DNA from: AC-32 sp963715575
GTDB lineage: Bacteria; Actinomycetota; Thermoleophilia; Gaiellales; Gaiellaceae
Assembly: GCA_963715575.1 (NCBI GenBank)
Contig: OY970250.1
Location: 682,001-746,000 of the forward strand
Direction of reading: 5' to 3'
DNA: 64,000 nt
In this document: piece by piece, positions 33,690-41,696 of the stretch
How positions within the stretch are numbered: position 1 is the stretch's first letter
Layout: each line of letters begins with the position of its first letter
The notes under the pieces: model-generated
Told to the model about the DNA's origin: nothing
Seen by the model: the letters and a program-made list of their open reading frames with translations, nothing else
Database searches by the model: none
Made by a program: the position numbers and the translations under genes

Positions 33690-34209
33690 GGTCGTCCGTC
33701 AGCAGTGCCCTTACGTGCAGCGTCGCGGGCCCGCGGATCACCCCGAACACGCCGCTGCTCATGCCGAACCGCCGCGGATCGACGGTCGTCGTCGCCTCGA
33801 TTGCGAACCTGTCTCCGGCAGGCTGCACCGTCGCCGCGAGCTCGACCGGCTCGACGATGCCCGCCGCCTCGAGGTTCCCCACGACGTGCAGCATCCCGTC
33901 GCCGACCACGTCCACGCGCGTCGACCGAAAGCGCACCTGCACGTGGTGGTCGACGTCGAAGAAGTCGGAAGTCCGCAGGTGCTCGTCACGCTTCGCATTC
34001 CCGGTGTCGATGCTGTCGGCGTCGATCGTCAGCTCGATCGCCGACCCGTTCCGGCCGACGTCGTACGAGCCGTCGAACCGGCCGAAGCGGCCGCGAACGG
34101 GGATCAGGCCCCACATCGTCTTGACGGTGAACTCCACCGACGAGCCGTCGCGGTCGAGCGGCCAGTGCAAGGGCGCTACCGTCGTCTGTGCAGTTGCTGT
34201 GGTACTCAT
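33682..34209 (-). CDS. YceI family protein
   Basis: ATG 34209 has AAAGGAGATCG upstream at good spacing. The 175-residue product is a YceI lipocalin-like barrel. It has HWPLDRDGSSVEFTVKTMWG near the start, GRFGRFDGSYDVG, the conserved ANAKRDEHLRTSDFFDV-type segment (here TGNAKRDEHLRTSDFFDV), and GMLHVVGNL before the last strands. YceI proteins bind long-chain polyprenols or amphiphilic molecules; this one has no signal peptide, so it may act in the cytoplasm. It is the first gene of a probable operon with the MFS pump. Heptamer repeats lie 46 bases upstream. Confidence 0.88.
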   Translation of the reverse strand: MSTTATAQTTVAPLHWPLDRDGSSVEFTVKTMWGLIPVRGRFGRFDGSYDVGRNGSAIELTIDADSIDTGNAKRDEHLRTSDFFDVDHHVQVRFRSTRVDVVGDGMLHVVGNLEAAGIVEPVELAATVQPAGDRFAIEATTTVDPRRFGMSSGVFGVIRGPATLHVRALLTDDHD

Positions 34210-34254
34210 CGCGATCTCCTTTCGGGGTGTCTGCGACGCACCGTGGCGAAGGGC

Positions 34255-34293
34255 GATGCCACGCCGATGCCAAGCCATTGGCCTCTGCTGCCA
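34255..34293 (-). promoter_or_regulatory. triple heptamer repeat upstream of the YceI operon (SARP-type box)
   Basis: On the plus strand GATGCCA occurs at 34255-34261 and 34266-34272, and GCTGCCA at 34287-34293; starts are 11 and 21 bases apart. Read on the coding strand these are TGGCAGC, TGGCATC, TGGCATC. The edge is 46 bases before the YceI start. The same array is found at 35043-35081 and 39591-39629. Confidence 0.75.
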
Positions 34294-34299
34294 AACGAC

Positions 34300-34330
34300 G
34301 TGGAGCCGGCGAGTTGGTCGCCGGCTCCAC
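34300..34330 (-). terminator. 12-bp hairpin behind the HdeD-like gene
   Basis: Bases 34300-34311 (GTGGAGCCGGCG) pair perfectly with 34319-34330 around a seven-base loop, 29 bases after the HdeD-like stop on the minus strand. It separates that gene from the YceI promoter repeats. No U-tract, as usual in GC-rich genomes. Confidence 0.75.
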
Positions 34331-34358
34331 GGACGTGCGGTTTCGTGCAGAGCGATCG

Positions 34359-34988
34359 TCAATGCGACGGCTGGGGTGTCGTCTTCCGCTGCGTCGGCGG
34401 CGCGAGTGCCTTCTTCGCCTTCCGCTCGACCAGCTTCTCGCCGCCGATCGCGACGACGAGCTCGCTGATCCCGGTGACAAGCCCGAACGCCGCGATCAGT
34501 GCGAGCACGGCGAGCGCGCCTGCGCCCGGCTTGGCGAAGATCACGACGCCGAAGACGATCGCGAGCAGGCCCGTCAGGATCATCAACGCCGAGTCGCTGC
34601 GGTTCAGCGGGAGCCGGAACGACGCTCCGACGACGAGGATCCCGAGCGCAACGGCATACGCGCCGATCACGCACAGGAGCGTGAGCGCCGAGATGTCGGG
34701 CCAGGCGAAGACCAGCACGCCGACCGTCATCCCGAGGAGGCCCCTCAGGATCAGCCAGCCGCGCTCGTCCTTGCCCTGCGCGGTGAACGCGGTGCCGAAC
34801 TCGACGATGCCCGTTCCGAGCGTGTAGGCGCCGAAGACGATCGTGAGCGCATAGACGCTGATGCCGGGCCAGGCGAGAATCATCACGCCGAACACGACAG
34901 ACGCCAGGCCGTGCAGGCCGAGCACCCACCGCATCTTGGTGACCTGCGTCCGCGAGCTCTTCGCGGCGCGGTCGAACATGCTTTCCAT
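34359..34988 (-). CDS. HdeD/DUF308 family membrane protein
   Basis: ATG 34988 follows GGGAGG. The 209-residue protein has six membrane helices in three pairs, each pair with the HdeD motif of FGVMILAWPGISVYAL and a related GVLVFAWPDISALTL and FGVVIFAKPGAGALAV. The ends are basic and cytoplasmic. HdeD-type proteins are linked to acid and other stress in enteric bacteria; function in actinobacteria is unclear. It lies between the YceI operon and the SARP gene, with the shared heptamer array 55 bases upstream of its start. Confidence 0.85.
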   Translation of the reverse strand: MESMFDRAAKSSRTQVTKMRWVLGLHGLASVVFGVMILAWPGISVYALTIVFGAYTLGTGIVEFGTAFTAQGKDERGWLILRGLLGMTVGVLVFAWPDISALTLLCVIGAYAVALGILVVGASFRLPLNRSDSALMILTGLLAIVFGVVIFAKPGAGALAVLALIAAFGLVTGISELVVAIGGEKLVERKAKKALAPPTQRKTTPQPSH

Positions 34989-35042
34989 CTCGTACCTCCC
35001 ATTCGGGGTTTGTCGTTTACGCAGCTCAACCTGAACGGCGTC

Positions 35043-35081
35043 GATGCCAGGCCGCTGCCACCGACCCGTTCCGTGCTGCCA
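35043..35081 (-). promoter_or_regulatory. triple heptamer repeat upstream of the HdeD-like gene (SARP-type box)
   Basis: Plus-strand GATGCCA 35043-35049, GCTGCCA 35054-35060 and GCTGCCA 35075-35081; starts 11 and 21 bases apart, as in the YceI array. The near edge is 55 bases before the HdeD-like start codon. The far edge abuts the SARP stop codon (35085-35087). Confidence 0.78.
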
Positions 35082-35084
35082 GGT

Positions 35085-37916
35085 CTAGGTGGCGAGCTCG
35101 GAGAGCCCGTGCCCTGCTGCCGTGGCCGGGTTGCCGGCGAGCGCGACGAACAGGCTCTCCCGCGCCTGGTGCGGTCGTTGCGCCGCCGACCACTCGAGGA
35201 TCTCGCGGTACAGGCGATCGGCTTCGTCCGCGTTGCCGGACGCCGCGGCGATCCGAGCGAGGTGGACACGTGCCTGGGCCGCGACCCACGTCGCCTGGGC
35301 TGCCTCGGCCGTCGCAAGCGCCTGCCGCTGGAGCTCCTCGGCCCTCTGCAGATCGCCGTCCGCGAGCGCGATCGCTCCGAGCCCGGTGAGCGCGAACGCC
35401 GCGTGGTCGCCGAACCCGATTCGCCCGGCGAGGTCGAACGCGCGCTGGTACGCATCCACCGCGGCTGCGTCGTCCCCGCGCCCCTCGGCCGCCCACGCTT
35501 CGAGCAGCAGCACCGGCGCGCGGAACGCGTCGTAGCCGACCGCGTCCGAGTGACGGCGGGCGATCGAGGCCGTCGCGGTGACGGTGGCGACGTCGCCGGC
35601 GTGCGCGGACCCGATGGCGCGAATGAGGCTGCTCGCTGCCAGGCCCCAGTCGTCGCCGGCCGCCTCGAATGCGGCGGCCGCCTCGTCCGCGAGCGTGACA
35701 GCGCGCTCGACGTCGCCCGATTGTCCGACGGCGAGCGCGAGCATCAGTTGTGCGAAGCCGCGCTGCCATGGTGCCGCAGCGGTCACGGCAAGCGAGACCG
35801 CGCCTTCGCCCGCCTCGAGCGCGGCGTCGAGATCGAACTCTTCGGTTGCGAGGTAGCACAGGTCGGCCAGCTGCTCGATCCGCAGTTCGACCGGAGCGTC
35901 ATCGTCCGTGGCGGACAGCGCGAGCTCGAGGAACCGCCGTCCCTCGGAGACGCGATCGGCCAGCGCGAAGTACCACCCCAGCGTGCCGAGCCGAACCGCG
36001 ACGGCGGAGTCGGGCGCGTCGCGCGCGTACGCCAGCGCAGCCCAGAGGTTGTCGTTCTCGAGCTCCAGCCGGCGTTCCGAGCGCAGCCACTCCGGCCCGC
36101 GCAACTCGACGCGCGCCTCGTCGGCGAGTGCCGCGAAGTACTCGGCGTGCGCGCCGCGGGCGGCGGCGAGCCCGCCGCTCTCGGCGAGACGCTCGAGCAC
36201 GTACTCGCGGACCGTGTCGAGCATGTCGTAGCGGGCGGCGCCGCCGCTGAACGAGGCCGACACGATCGATTTATCGACCAGCGCTGCAACGAGATACGCG
36301 ACGGTCGGCTCGTTGAGGCCGTGCCTCGCTCCGAGCGAGACGAGCGACGGCAGGGAGGCGCCGCCGCGGTGGACGGCCAGCAGCTGGAGCAGCGTCTGCT
36401 CGTCCTCGTGCAAGAGGTCGTAGCTCCATTCCACGAGCCTTTGCAGCGCGGTGCGGGCCGGATCCGAGGCCGGGCTGTCGCGCAGGAGCGCCGCCCGCCG
36501 CTCGAGGATGGAGACGAGCTCCGCGAGACCGAGCACGTTCACGCGAGCGGCGGCGAGCTCGATCGCCAGCGGCAATCCGTCGACGTGCCGGGCAATCTCG
36601 GTGGCGAGCGCGACGGCCTCGGCGTCCGCCTCGAATCCGGGTCGTGCCGCGCGCGCACGCTCGAGGAACAGCTCGACAGCCGCGGCCTCGAGCGGCACCA
36701 CGGGGACTCTCACCTCGCTCGCGACGTGGAGCGCCTCGCGGCTCGTCGCCAGGATCCGCGCCCGAGGACACTCTGCGAGGAGCGTCGACGCGATCCGCGC
36801 TGCCTCGTCGAGCACGTGCTCGCAGGCGTCGAGAACGAGGAGGCCCGCTGCGTGACGAAGCCGTGAAGTCACGCGCGCGAGCGGATCGGAGCCGCGAACG
36901 TCGACGGCGTGTCCGAGGAGGCGGTCGGCGTCGCCCGCGCCGCCAGCGCGCGCGAAGTCGACGAGCCAGATGCCGTCCGGGAACTCGGCCTCGAGGAAGC
37001 GCGCGGCCTCCACGGCGAGCCGGCTCTTGCCGACGCCGGGCGCGCCGGTGAGCGTCACAAGACGGTGCTCGCGCAGAACGCCCGCGACCTGGGCCAGCGC
37101 TTCCTCTCGTCCGACGAACGAGGTCGAAGGCGCGGGGAGATTGCCGCGGCGCCTGCGAACGGCCGGGACCGCGGCGATCGCCGGGTCGTGCGCGAGGATC
37201 GCCTCTTGGAGCCCTCGGAGGTCCGGCCCCGGCTCGAGCCCCAGCTCGTCGTCAAGCACGCGCCGCGCCTCCTGGAACGTCTCGAGCGCGTCGGCCTGGC
37301 GACCGCTGCGGTAGAGCGCCAGTATCAGCTGCCCCCAGAGCCGTTCCCGGAAGGGGTTGTCCGCGAGCGCCGCACGGATCGCCGGCGCCAGCTCGCGATG
37401 CTCGCCGAGCGCGAGCCTGACCTCGAAGTCCTCCTCGAGCGCGTCGACGTGCAGCGTCTCGAGCCGCCGTGCCTCGGCGCTGAGCCACGCCGCGCCGGTC
37501 AGGCCCTGCAGCGCTGTCCCGCGCCAGAGGGCGAGCGCCGACGCGACCGCGTCCGCTGCGGCAGAGGCGTCGTCGTCCCGCAGCGCGGCCCGGGTCTCCG
37601 CGAGCAGCTCCTCGAACTGCACAGCGTCGACGCGCGCGTCCGCGAGGGCGTATCCGTCGGCCGAGCCGGCGATCGACTGCTCGCCGAGCGCCGCGCGGAG
37701 CCGGGCGATGTGGTGATGGAGCGCGTTCCGCGGAGCCGCCGGGAGCTCCTCTCCCCAGAGGCCGTCGACAATCATGTCGACGTCCACCAGGCGGCCGTTC
37801 GAAAGCGCGAGCATTGCCAGTAGCGCTTGACGCTTCGAGCCACCCACGTCCGCGGGCGTCCCGCCCGCGAGAACCTCGAACGGGCCGAGCAGGCGGATCT
37901 CGAGTGATTCGCTCAT
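35085..37916 (-). CDS. SARP/AfsR-type transcriptional regulator with STAND ATPase and TPR domains
   Basis: The protein starts MSESLEIRLLGPFEV and has about 943 residues. Residues 6-95 are the OmpR-like winged helix of SARP proteins and 97-243 the bacterial transcriptional activation (BTAD) domain. Residues 265-560 form a STAND/NB-ARC ATPase with Walker A GAPGVGKS (291-298), LLVLDACEHV as Walker B and ILATSREAL as sensor. The rest is TPR-like helical repeats. Large SARPs such as AfsR bind direct heptamer repeats and activate promoters in response to signals. ATG 37916 is chosen because the winged helix begins there. Matching heptamer arrays occur at three promoters nearby; the gene's own upstream shows none. 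Confidence 0.9.
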   Translation of the reverse strand: MSESLEIRLLGPFEVLAGGTPADVGGSKRQALLAMLALSNGRLVDVDMIVDGLWGEELPAAPRNALHHHIARLRAALGEQSIAGSADGYALADARVDAVQFEELLAETRAALRDDDASAAADAVASALALWRGTALQGLTGAAWLSAEARRLETLHVDALEEDFEVRLALGEHRELAPAIRAALADNPFRERLWGQLILALYRSGRQADALETFQEARRVLDDELGLEPGPDLRGLQEAILAHDPAIAAVPAVRRRRGNLPAPSTSFVGREEALAQVAGVLREHRLVTLTGAPGVGKSRLAVEAARFLEAEFPDGIWLVDFARAGGAGDADRLLGHAVDVRGSDPLARVTSRLRHAAGLLVLDACEHVLDEAARIASTLLAECPRARILATSREALHVASEVRVPVVPLEAAAVELFLERARAARPGFEADAEAVALATEIARHVDGLPLAIELAAARVNVLGLAELVSILERRAALLRDSPASDPARTALQRLVEWSYDLLHEDEQTLLQLLAVHRGGASLPSLVSLGARHGLNEPTVAYLVAALVDKSIVSASFSGGAARYDMLDTVREYVLERLAESGGLAAARGAHAEYFAALADEARVELRGPEWLRSERRLELENDNLWAALAYARDAPDSAVAVRLGTLGWYFALADRVSEGRRFLELALSATDDDAPVELRIEQLADLCYLATEEFDLDAALEAGEGAVSLAVTAAAPWQRGFAQLMLALAVGQSGDVERAVTLADEAAAAFEAAGDDWGLAASSLIRAIGSAHAGDVATVTATASIARRHSDAVGYDAFRAPVLLLEAWAAEGRGDDAAAVDAYQRAFDLAGRIGFGDHAAFALTGLGAIALADGDLQRAEELQRQALATAEAAQATWVAAQARVHLARIAAASGNADEADRLYREILEWSAAQRPHQARESLFVALAGNPATAAGHGLSELAT

Positions 37917-38003
37917 CGAATGGCCGGCACGAACGAGTCTCGCAGGCTCGAACGCGCCGGTGAAGCCCGCGCGGCGGTCCCTGATCGTCACCATGGGTTG
38001 ATC

Positions 38004-38864
38004 GTGGACTGGCGACCCACCGATCGGCCGCAGCAGCCGGTGCTGTTTGTCAATCCGAGGTCAGGTGATGGCAAGGCTGCGCGTGGGGGTCTGGCCGAGC
38101 GTGCCCGCGAGCGCGGAATCGACGTGATCGTCCTGCGCCCGGAGGACGACCTCGCCACGCTCGTCGCTGACGCAGTGGCACGCGGCGCGGACGTGCTCGG
38201 CGCCGCGGGCGGCGACGGCTCGCTCGCCGTCGTCGCCTCGGCCGCCGTCGAGCACGGACGTTCATTCGTGTGCATCCCGGCCGGCACACGCAACCACTTC
38301 GCGCTCGATCTCGGCGTCGATGGCCACGATCTGGTCGGCTCGCTCGACGCGTTCACCGCCGGTGTCGAGCGCCGGATCGACGTCGCAGAGGTGAACGGCC
38401 GTCTCTTCCTCAACAACGTCTCGCTCGGGATCTATGGCGACGCGGTTCGGCAGCCGGCTTACCGCGACGCCAAGGCTCGCACGCTCCTCGAGACGGCCGC
38501 GCACCTGCTCGGACCGAGCACTGCCGCAGTCGACCTGCAGCTCGTGGACGACCACGGCCGTGCGCATCGGAACCCCTCCGTCGTGCTGGTGTCGAACAAC
38601 CCTTACTCGCTCGAGCCCCCGCATGCGACCGGTATGCGGCCGACGCTCGACAGCGGCCGGCTCGGCGTCGTCGTGTTCGACCGGCCGGGCGCCGGCAGCA
38701 GCCCGCCGCTGACGTGGACCGCGACGCAGCTCGAGGTGAACGCCCCAGCGCCGGTCCATGCCGGCGTCGACGGTGAGGCGGTCGACCTCAGCCCGCCGCT
38801 CCGGTTCGCGATCAGGCCCGGTGCGCTCCTGGTCAGGATCGCGTCGCGCCAGGCGAGCGGATAA
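38004..38864 (+). CDS. diacylglycerol kinase-type lipid kinase
   Basis: The conserved region begins PVLFVNPRSGDGKAARG, with the nucleotide-binding GGDGS in AAGGDGSLAVV and the IPAGTRNHFALDLG motif, as in DgkB/YegS/BmrU lipid kinases. These phosphorylate diacylglycerol or related lipids at the membrane using ATP. The GTG at 38004 is used. An ATG at 37920 in the same frame would lie three bases from the divergent SARP start and leave no room for a promoter; neither has a clear ribosome site. A strong terminator follows, shared with the convergent gene at 38931. Confidence 0.85.
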   Translation: MDWRPTDRPQQPVLFVNPRSGDGKAARGGLAERARERGIDVIVLRPEDDLATLVADAVARGADVLGAAGGDGSLAVVASAAVEHGRSFVCIPAGTRNHFALDLGVDGHDLVGSLDAFTAGVERRIDVAEVNGRLFLNNVSLGIYGDAVRQPAYRDAKARTLLETAAHLLGPSTAAVDLQLVDDHGRAHRNPSVVLVSNNPYSLEPPHATGMRPTLDSGRLGVVVFDRPGAGSSPPLTWTATQLEVNAPAPVHAGVDGEAVDLSPPLRFAIRPGALLVRIASRQASG

Positions 38865-38875
38865 GCCCAGAAGCG

Positions 38876-38911
38876 TCGAAGCCCGCCGACCGTGGGATCA
38901 GCGGGCTTCGA
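38876..38911. terminator. bidirectional terminator hairpin (11-bp stem)
   Basis: Bases 38876-38886 (TCGAAGCCCGC) pair perfectly with 38901-38911 around a 14-base loop. The element lies between the lipid kinase stop (38864) and the convergent stop at 38931, so it can serve both. Confidence 0.8.
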
Positions 38912-38930
38912 TCAGGGAGAAGAACGGGCG

Positions 38931-39536
38931 TCAGGAGACGTGGAGCTTCTCCTTCAGCTTGCCCTTGCGCTCCGCGACACCGGCGTGCAGCTCGGCCTTG
39001 CGCTGCTCGCGGATCGTGCGCCGTGCTTCGCGCGCGGCGGCATCGGCGGCGTCCTCCGCCGCGTCGAGCTCGACCATGACCTCGGCCACCGAGCGGCGGG
39101 TCACCTCGCCGTCGAGCTTCTTCATCTCGCCGTCGATCACCTCGACCGCCGGCTCCTCGACGCTCCCGATCACGGCAGTCGACTCCGGCGGGATCGCCTG
39201 CCCGAGCACCGTGAGCGCCTCATCTGACGTCACCGCTCGACCGACGTCGAACGCGCCGCCCATTGCCGCGCCGGCGCCCCAGCCGAGCAGCGCCCCGACC
39301 GGCCCGCCGAGCACGCCGATGAGCATCCCGATCAGCGAGCCGCTCGCGGTGCCGACGAACTCGGCGTTGTCGGCGCTCTCCGGGGTTCGAAGCTCGCCCG
39401 CTGCCGTGCGCTCGACGACCGCTGCGGAGTCCAGCCCGATCCGACCGCTGGCGTCGCAGTCCTTCAGCACGCTCAGCGCCTGGTAGGCCTTGCTCGGCTC
39501 CGTGAACCGAACGACCACCACGTTTTCCTCTGGCAT
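38931..39536 (-). CDS. DUF1269-type membrane stress protein
   Basis: The 201-residue protein starts at ATG 39536 after AAAGGAG. It begins VVVVRFTEPSKAYQALSVLKD, a ferredoxin-like strand-helix typical of DUF1269/general stress proteins. It then has a glycine-rich hydrophobic segment (about 80-110: SLIGMLIGVLGGPVGALLGWGAGAAMGG) and a charged coiled-coil tail (EDAADAAAREARRTIREQRKAELH). This domain order is known in actinobacteria near stress genes. The heptamer array 39591-39629 lies 55 bases upstream, the same distance as at the HdeD-like gene. Confidence 0.8.
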   Translation of the reverse strand: MPEENVVVVRFTEPSKAYQALSVLKDCDASGRIGLDSAAVVERTAAGELRTPESADNAEFVGTASGSLIGMLIGVLGGPVGALLGWGAGAAMGGAFDVGRAVTSDEALTVLGQAIPPESTAVIGSVEEPAVEVIDGEMKKLDGEVTRRSVAEVMVELDAAEDAADAAAREARRTIREQRKAELHAGVAERKGKLKEKLHVS

Positions 39537-39590
39537 TGTTGCCACTCCTTTCGCTCGAACATCTCTGACGAGCCGACTCTCGCGAGCGGC

Positions 39591-39629
39591 GATGCCAAAC
39601 CGCTGCCGCGCCGGGCCGCGCCGCTGCCA
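39591..39629 (-). promoter_or_regulatory. triple heptamer repeat upstream of the DUF1269-type gene (SARP-type box)
   Basis: Plus-strand GATGCCA 39591-39597, GCTGCCG 39602-39608 and GCTGCCA 39623-39629; starts 11 and 21 bases apart, identical spacing to the other two arrays. It lies in the divergent region before the acid phosphatase gene at 39708, so that gene could be affected too. Confidence 0.78.
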
Positions 39630-39707
39630 CCGCGGGCACCAAACGCGTTCACGTTGTAGGCTGGTCGCTGCGGAACTAGGGGAGTCAAGATCAAGGAGGG
39701 TCTTCGT

Positions 39708-40670
39708 ATGAAGCGCTTTACGCGGCCGCGGCGCTCGCTGTGGCTTGGACTTGCAATCGTCGCGGCATTGGCGACAGCCGCCGCGGTGGCCATCGCGGCC
39801 CAGGGGCCCGCGGACCTGACCTTCACGCCGCAGAGCGAGCGGCAGATGCAGAACATCGACGTCGGCCGGGCCTGGGCCAAGAACTACTACGGCGCACCGA
39901 CCGCCAGCTCTGGCGCCGGCGGTTCGTGGGACGCAGCGCTGAACCAGACCAGCAACTACGCCAACGAGGCGCGTGACGTCGCATCGAAGGGCGAACACTG
40001 GCTGAAGTCGCACCGGAAGGTGGCGAACCGGGCGATCGTGCTCGACGTCGACGACACGACACTCACCACCTGGAACTACGAGCTCTACAGCAACTGGGAC
40101 TTCAACCCGACCACGAATGCCCAGTTCGTCGGCCTGACGGGCAGCACGTTCACCGGCAACGCGTTCCCCGCGACGCCGGGAATGATCGACCTCGTCAACC
40201 AGGCCAAGGGCTACGGCTACGCGGTCTTCTTCCTCACCGGCCGCGGCGACTCGCAGCACCAGGCGACGATCGCCAACCTGATCAACGACACCGCGGCCGG
40301 GTTCTCGGAGGTGCCCAGCGTGTCCATCTCCGGGAAGACGATCCCGGAGGTCGACGCCAACTACCAGGCGCCGACGCCGATCGACACCGGCCACGGGCTG
40401 CCTGCCCAGCCGAACTTCACCGACGGCCTGTTCACCAAGCCGGCGATCGGCTCGTACCCGGCGTACCTGAACAAGCCGGAGTACTGCGGGCCGGCCATCA
40501 CCGCGGGCACATCCTGCGCGACCATCCCCTACAAGTCGGGGACGCGCGCGTACATCGAGTCGCAGGGCTACGACATCGTCGCCAACTTCGGCGACCAGTT
40601 CAGCGATCTCCTGGGCGGCTTCGGGGAGAAGACGTTCAAGATGCCGAACCCGAACTACTACCTCCCGTAG
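39708..40670 (+). CDS. secreted HAD acid phosphatase (class III/IIIB, PF03767-like)
   Basis: ATG 39708 follows AAGGAGGG. Residues 1-30 form a signal peptide with a basic start (MKRFTRPRRSLW) and an alanine-rich core. The mature protein has the HAD motif I IVLDVDDTTLTTWN, with catalytic Asp residues, GYAVFFLTGRGD as motif II, and IVANFGDQFSDLLGGF as the last metal-binding motif. Its family is the secreted acid phosphatases, acting outside the cell on phosphate monoesters. A tyrosine/asparagine-rich segment near the end (PNPNYYLP) closes the protein. A strong terminator follows. Confidence 0.88.
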   Translation: MKRFTRPRRSLWLGLAIVAALATAAAVAIAAQGPADLTFTPQSERQMQNIDVGRAWAKNYYGAPTASSGAGGSWDAALNQTSNYANEARDVASKGEHWLKSHRKVANRAIVLDVDDTTLTTWNYELYSNWDFNPTTNAQFVGLTGSTFTGNAFPATPGMIDLVNQAKGYGYAVFFLTGRGDSQHQATIANLINDTAAGFSEVPSVSISGKTIPEVDANYQAPTPIDTGHGLPAQPNFTDGLFTKPAIGSYPAYLNKPEYCGPAITAGTSCATIPYKSGTRAYIESQGYDIVANFGDQFSDLLGGFGEKTFKMPNPNYYLP

Positions 40671-40689
40671 GCGAGGAGTAGCAGCGCAG

Positions 40690-40726
40690 CGCCGCTCCCC
40701 TCAGCACCACAGCGAGGGGAGCGGCG
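40690..40726. terminator. bidirectional terminator hairpin (12-bp stem)
   Basis: Bases 40690-40701 (CGCCGCTCCCCT) pair perfectly with 40715-40726 around a 13-base loop, between the acid phosphatase stop and the convergent stop at 40740. Confidence 0.8.
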
Positions 40727-40739
40727 AGCGCCTCGTTCG

Positions 40740-41165
40740 TTACCGGGTGACGGCGAGGACCTCTGCGTCCATCCGCGTGCGCATGGCCGCCAGCACGGCG
40801 TACTGCGCCTCGTCGATCGCCTGCGCGGCGAAGTCGATCGCATAGAGCGCGTCGGCCTCGGCCCACTCGGCGTCGTCTGCGGCGGCATCGGCCTTGACCG
40901 AGGCCTTCGTGGCGTCGATTCGCTGGCGCATCCGCTGGTTGTGCTGGTCCCAGTCGGACTGGATCTTCTGCCAGCTCGCTCCTGCCTCCTCGGAGGCTTC
41001 GTGCCCCCGTGCCCGCAGCTCAGCGGCGTGGGTATCGGCGCGCTTGCGCGCCTCTTCGAGCCTGCTCTCGATCGCCGCCTTGTCCTGGGCGGCCGCCGCC
41101 TTGACGCTCTCGTCGGCCTCCTCGACCTGCGTGCGCAGCTCCGTGAAGCTGTCCGAAACGGCCAT
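40740..41165 (-). CDS. coiled-coil stress-type protein (141 aa)
   Basis: ATG 41165 has a very strong GGAGGAGGAG ribosome site. The product is almost wholly helical and charged: LRTQVEEADESVKAAAAQDK, then repeated DADAA/EEAR segments, with no membrane helix or cysteine. Heptad-like spacing of Ala and Leu supports a coiled coil. It resembles the small stress or LEA-like proteins in actinobacteria. The family is unnamed. It is transcribed convergently with the acid phosphatase. Confidence 0.65.
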   Translation of the reverse strand: MAVSDSFTELRTQVEEADESVKAAAAQDKAAIESRLEEARKRADTHAAELRARGHEASEEAGASWQKIQSDWDQHNQRMRQRIDATKASVKADAAADDAEWAEADALYAIDFAAQAIDEAQYAVLAAMRTRMDAEVLAVTR

Positions 41166-41279
41166 CTCCTCCTCCTTCGAACCGGGGTCGCGGACGACCG
41201 TACGGCCGGAGGGCTCCGCCGGCATCGGTGTTGCCTCGCACTGCGGGCGCGTGAAAACTACTGAGCGGTGAGGCGGTCC

Positions 41280-41696
41280 TCAGCTCACCGCCTGCCGCAC
41301 GAGCTTCGCGATCCTGGCCTCGTCGGCCTTGGTCAGCTTCGTCAAGGCAAAGGCAATCGGCCACATCGAGCCGGCGTCGAGGCTCGCGCTGTCGTTGAAG
41401 CCGAGCATCGCGTAGCGCTCCTTGAACTTCCCCGCGTCCCGGAAGAAGAGGACGACCTTGCCGTCCGCGTTGGCGTACGCGGGCATCCCGTACCAGGTCT
41501 TCGGCGTCAGGTCCGGCGCGCTCTTCTTGACGATCGCGTGGATCCGCTTACCGAGGGCGCGATCCTTCGGCGCCATCTTGGCCAGCGCGGCCTGAACGGC
41601 GCTCTCCCCATCCTCCTTGCTCTTCAGCTCCTTGGCGCGCGCTCTCATCGCGGCCTTTTCCTCGGCCGAGAAGCCTTCCTTCTTCCTCGGGCTCAT
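41280..41696 (-). CDS. DUF1801-domain protein
   Basis: The 138-residue protein starts MSPRKKEGFSAEEKAAM with a basic, helical N-terminus and then the DUF1801 signature: KRIHAIVKKSAPDL, TWYGMPAYANADGKVVLFF and YAMLGF near the middle. ATG 41696 follows AAAGGAG and overlaps the stop of the aldo/keto reductase upstream by four bases. DUF1801 proteins have no firm function. The lysine-rich start may bind nucleic acid. Confidence 0.8.
   Translation of the reverse strand: MSPRKKEGFSAEEKAAMRARAKELKSKEDGESAVQAALAKMAPKDRALGKRIHAIVKKSAPDLTPKTWYGMPAYANADGKVVLFFRDAGKFKERYAMLGFNDSASLDAGSMWPIAFALTKLTKADEARIAKLVRQAVS

Noticed and set aside
33109..34827. Very long plus-strand frames at 33.1-36.9 kb
   Set aside because: They lie opposite MFS, YceI, HdeD-like and SARP genes, have no ribosome sites or domains, and match the usual antisense pattern.
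34255..39629. GG-N10-GC spacing inside the heptamer arrays, resembling a sigma-54 (-24/-12) promoter
   Set aside because: The -12 half reads TGGCA rather than TTGCA, a third repeat lies 21 bases away which sigma-54 would not need, and actinobacteria generally lack rpoN. The SARP-type direct-repeat reading fits better.
41220..41240. Possible fourth heptamer array upstream of the coiled-coil gene at 40740-41165
   Set aside because: Only one GGCATC is present; the 11-base partner has two mismatches, the 21-base partner is missing, and the orientation is opposite.
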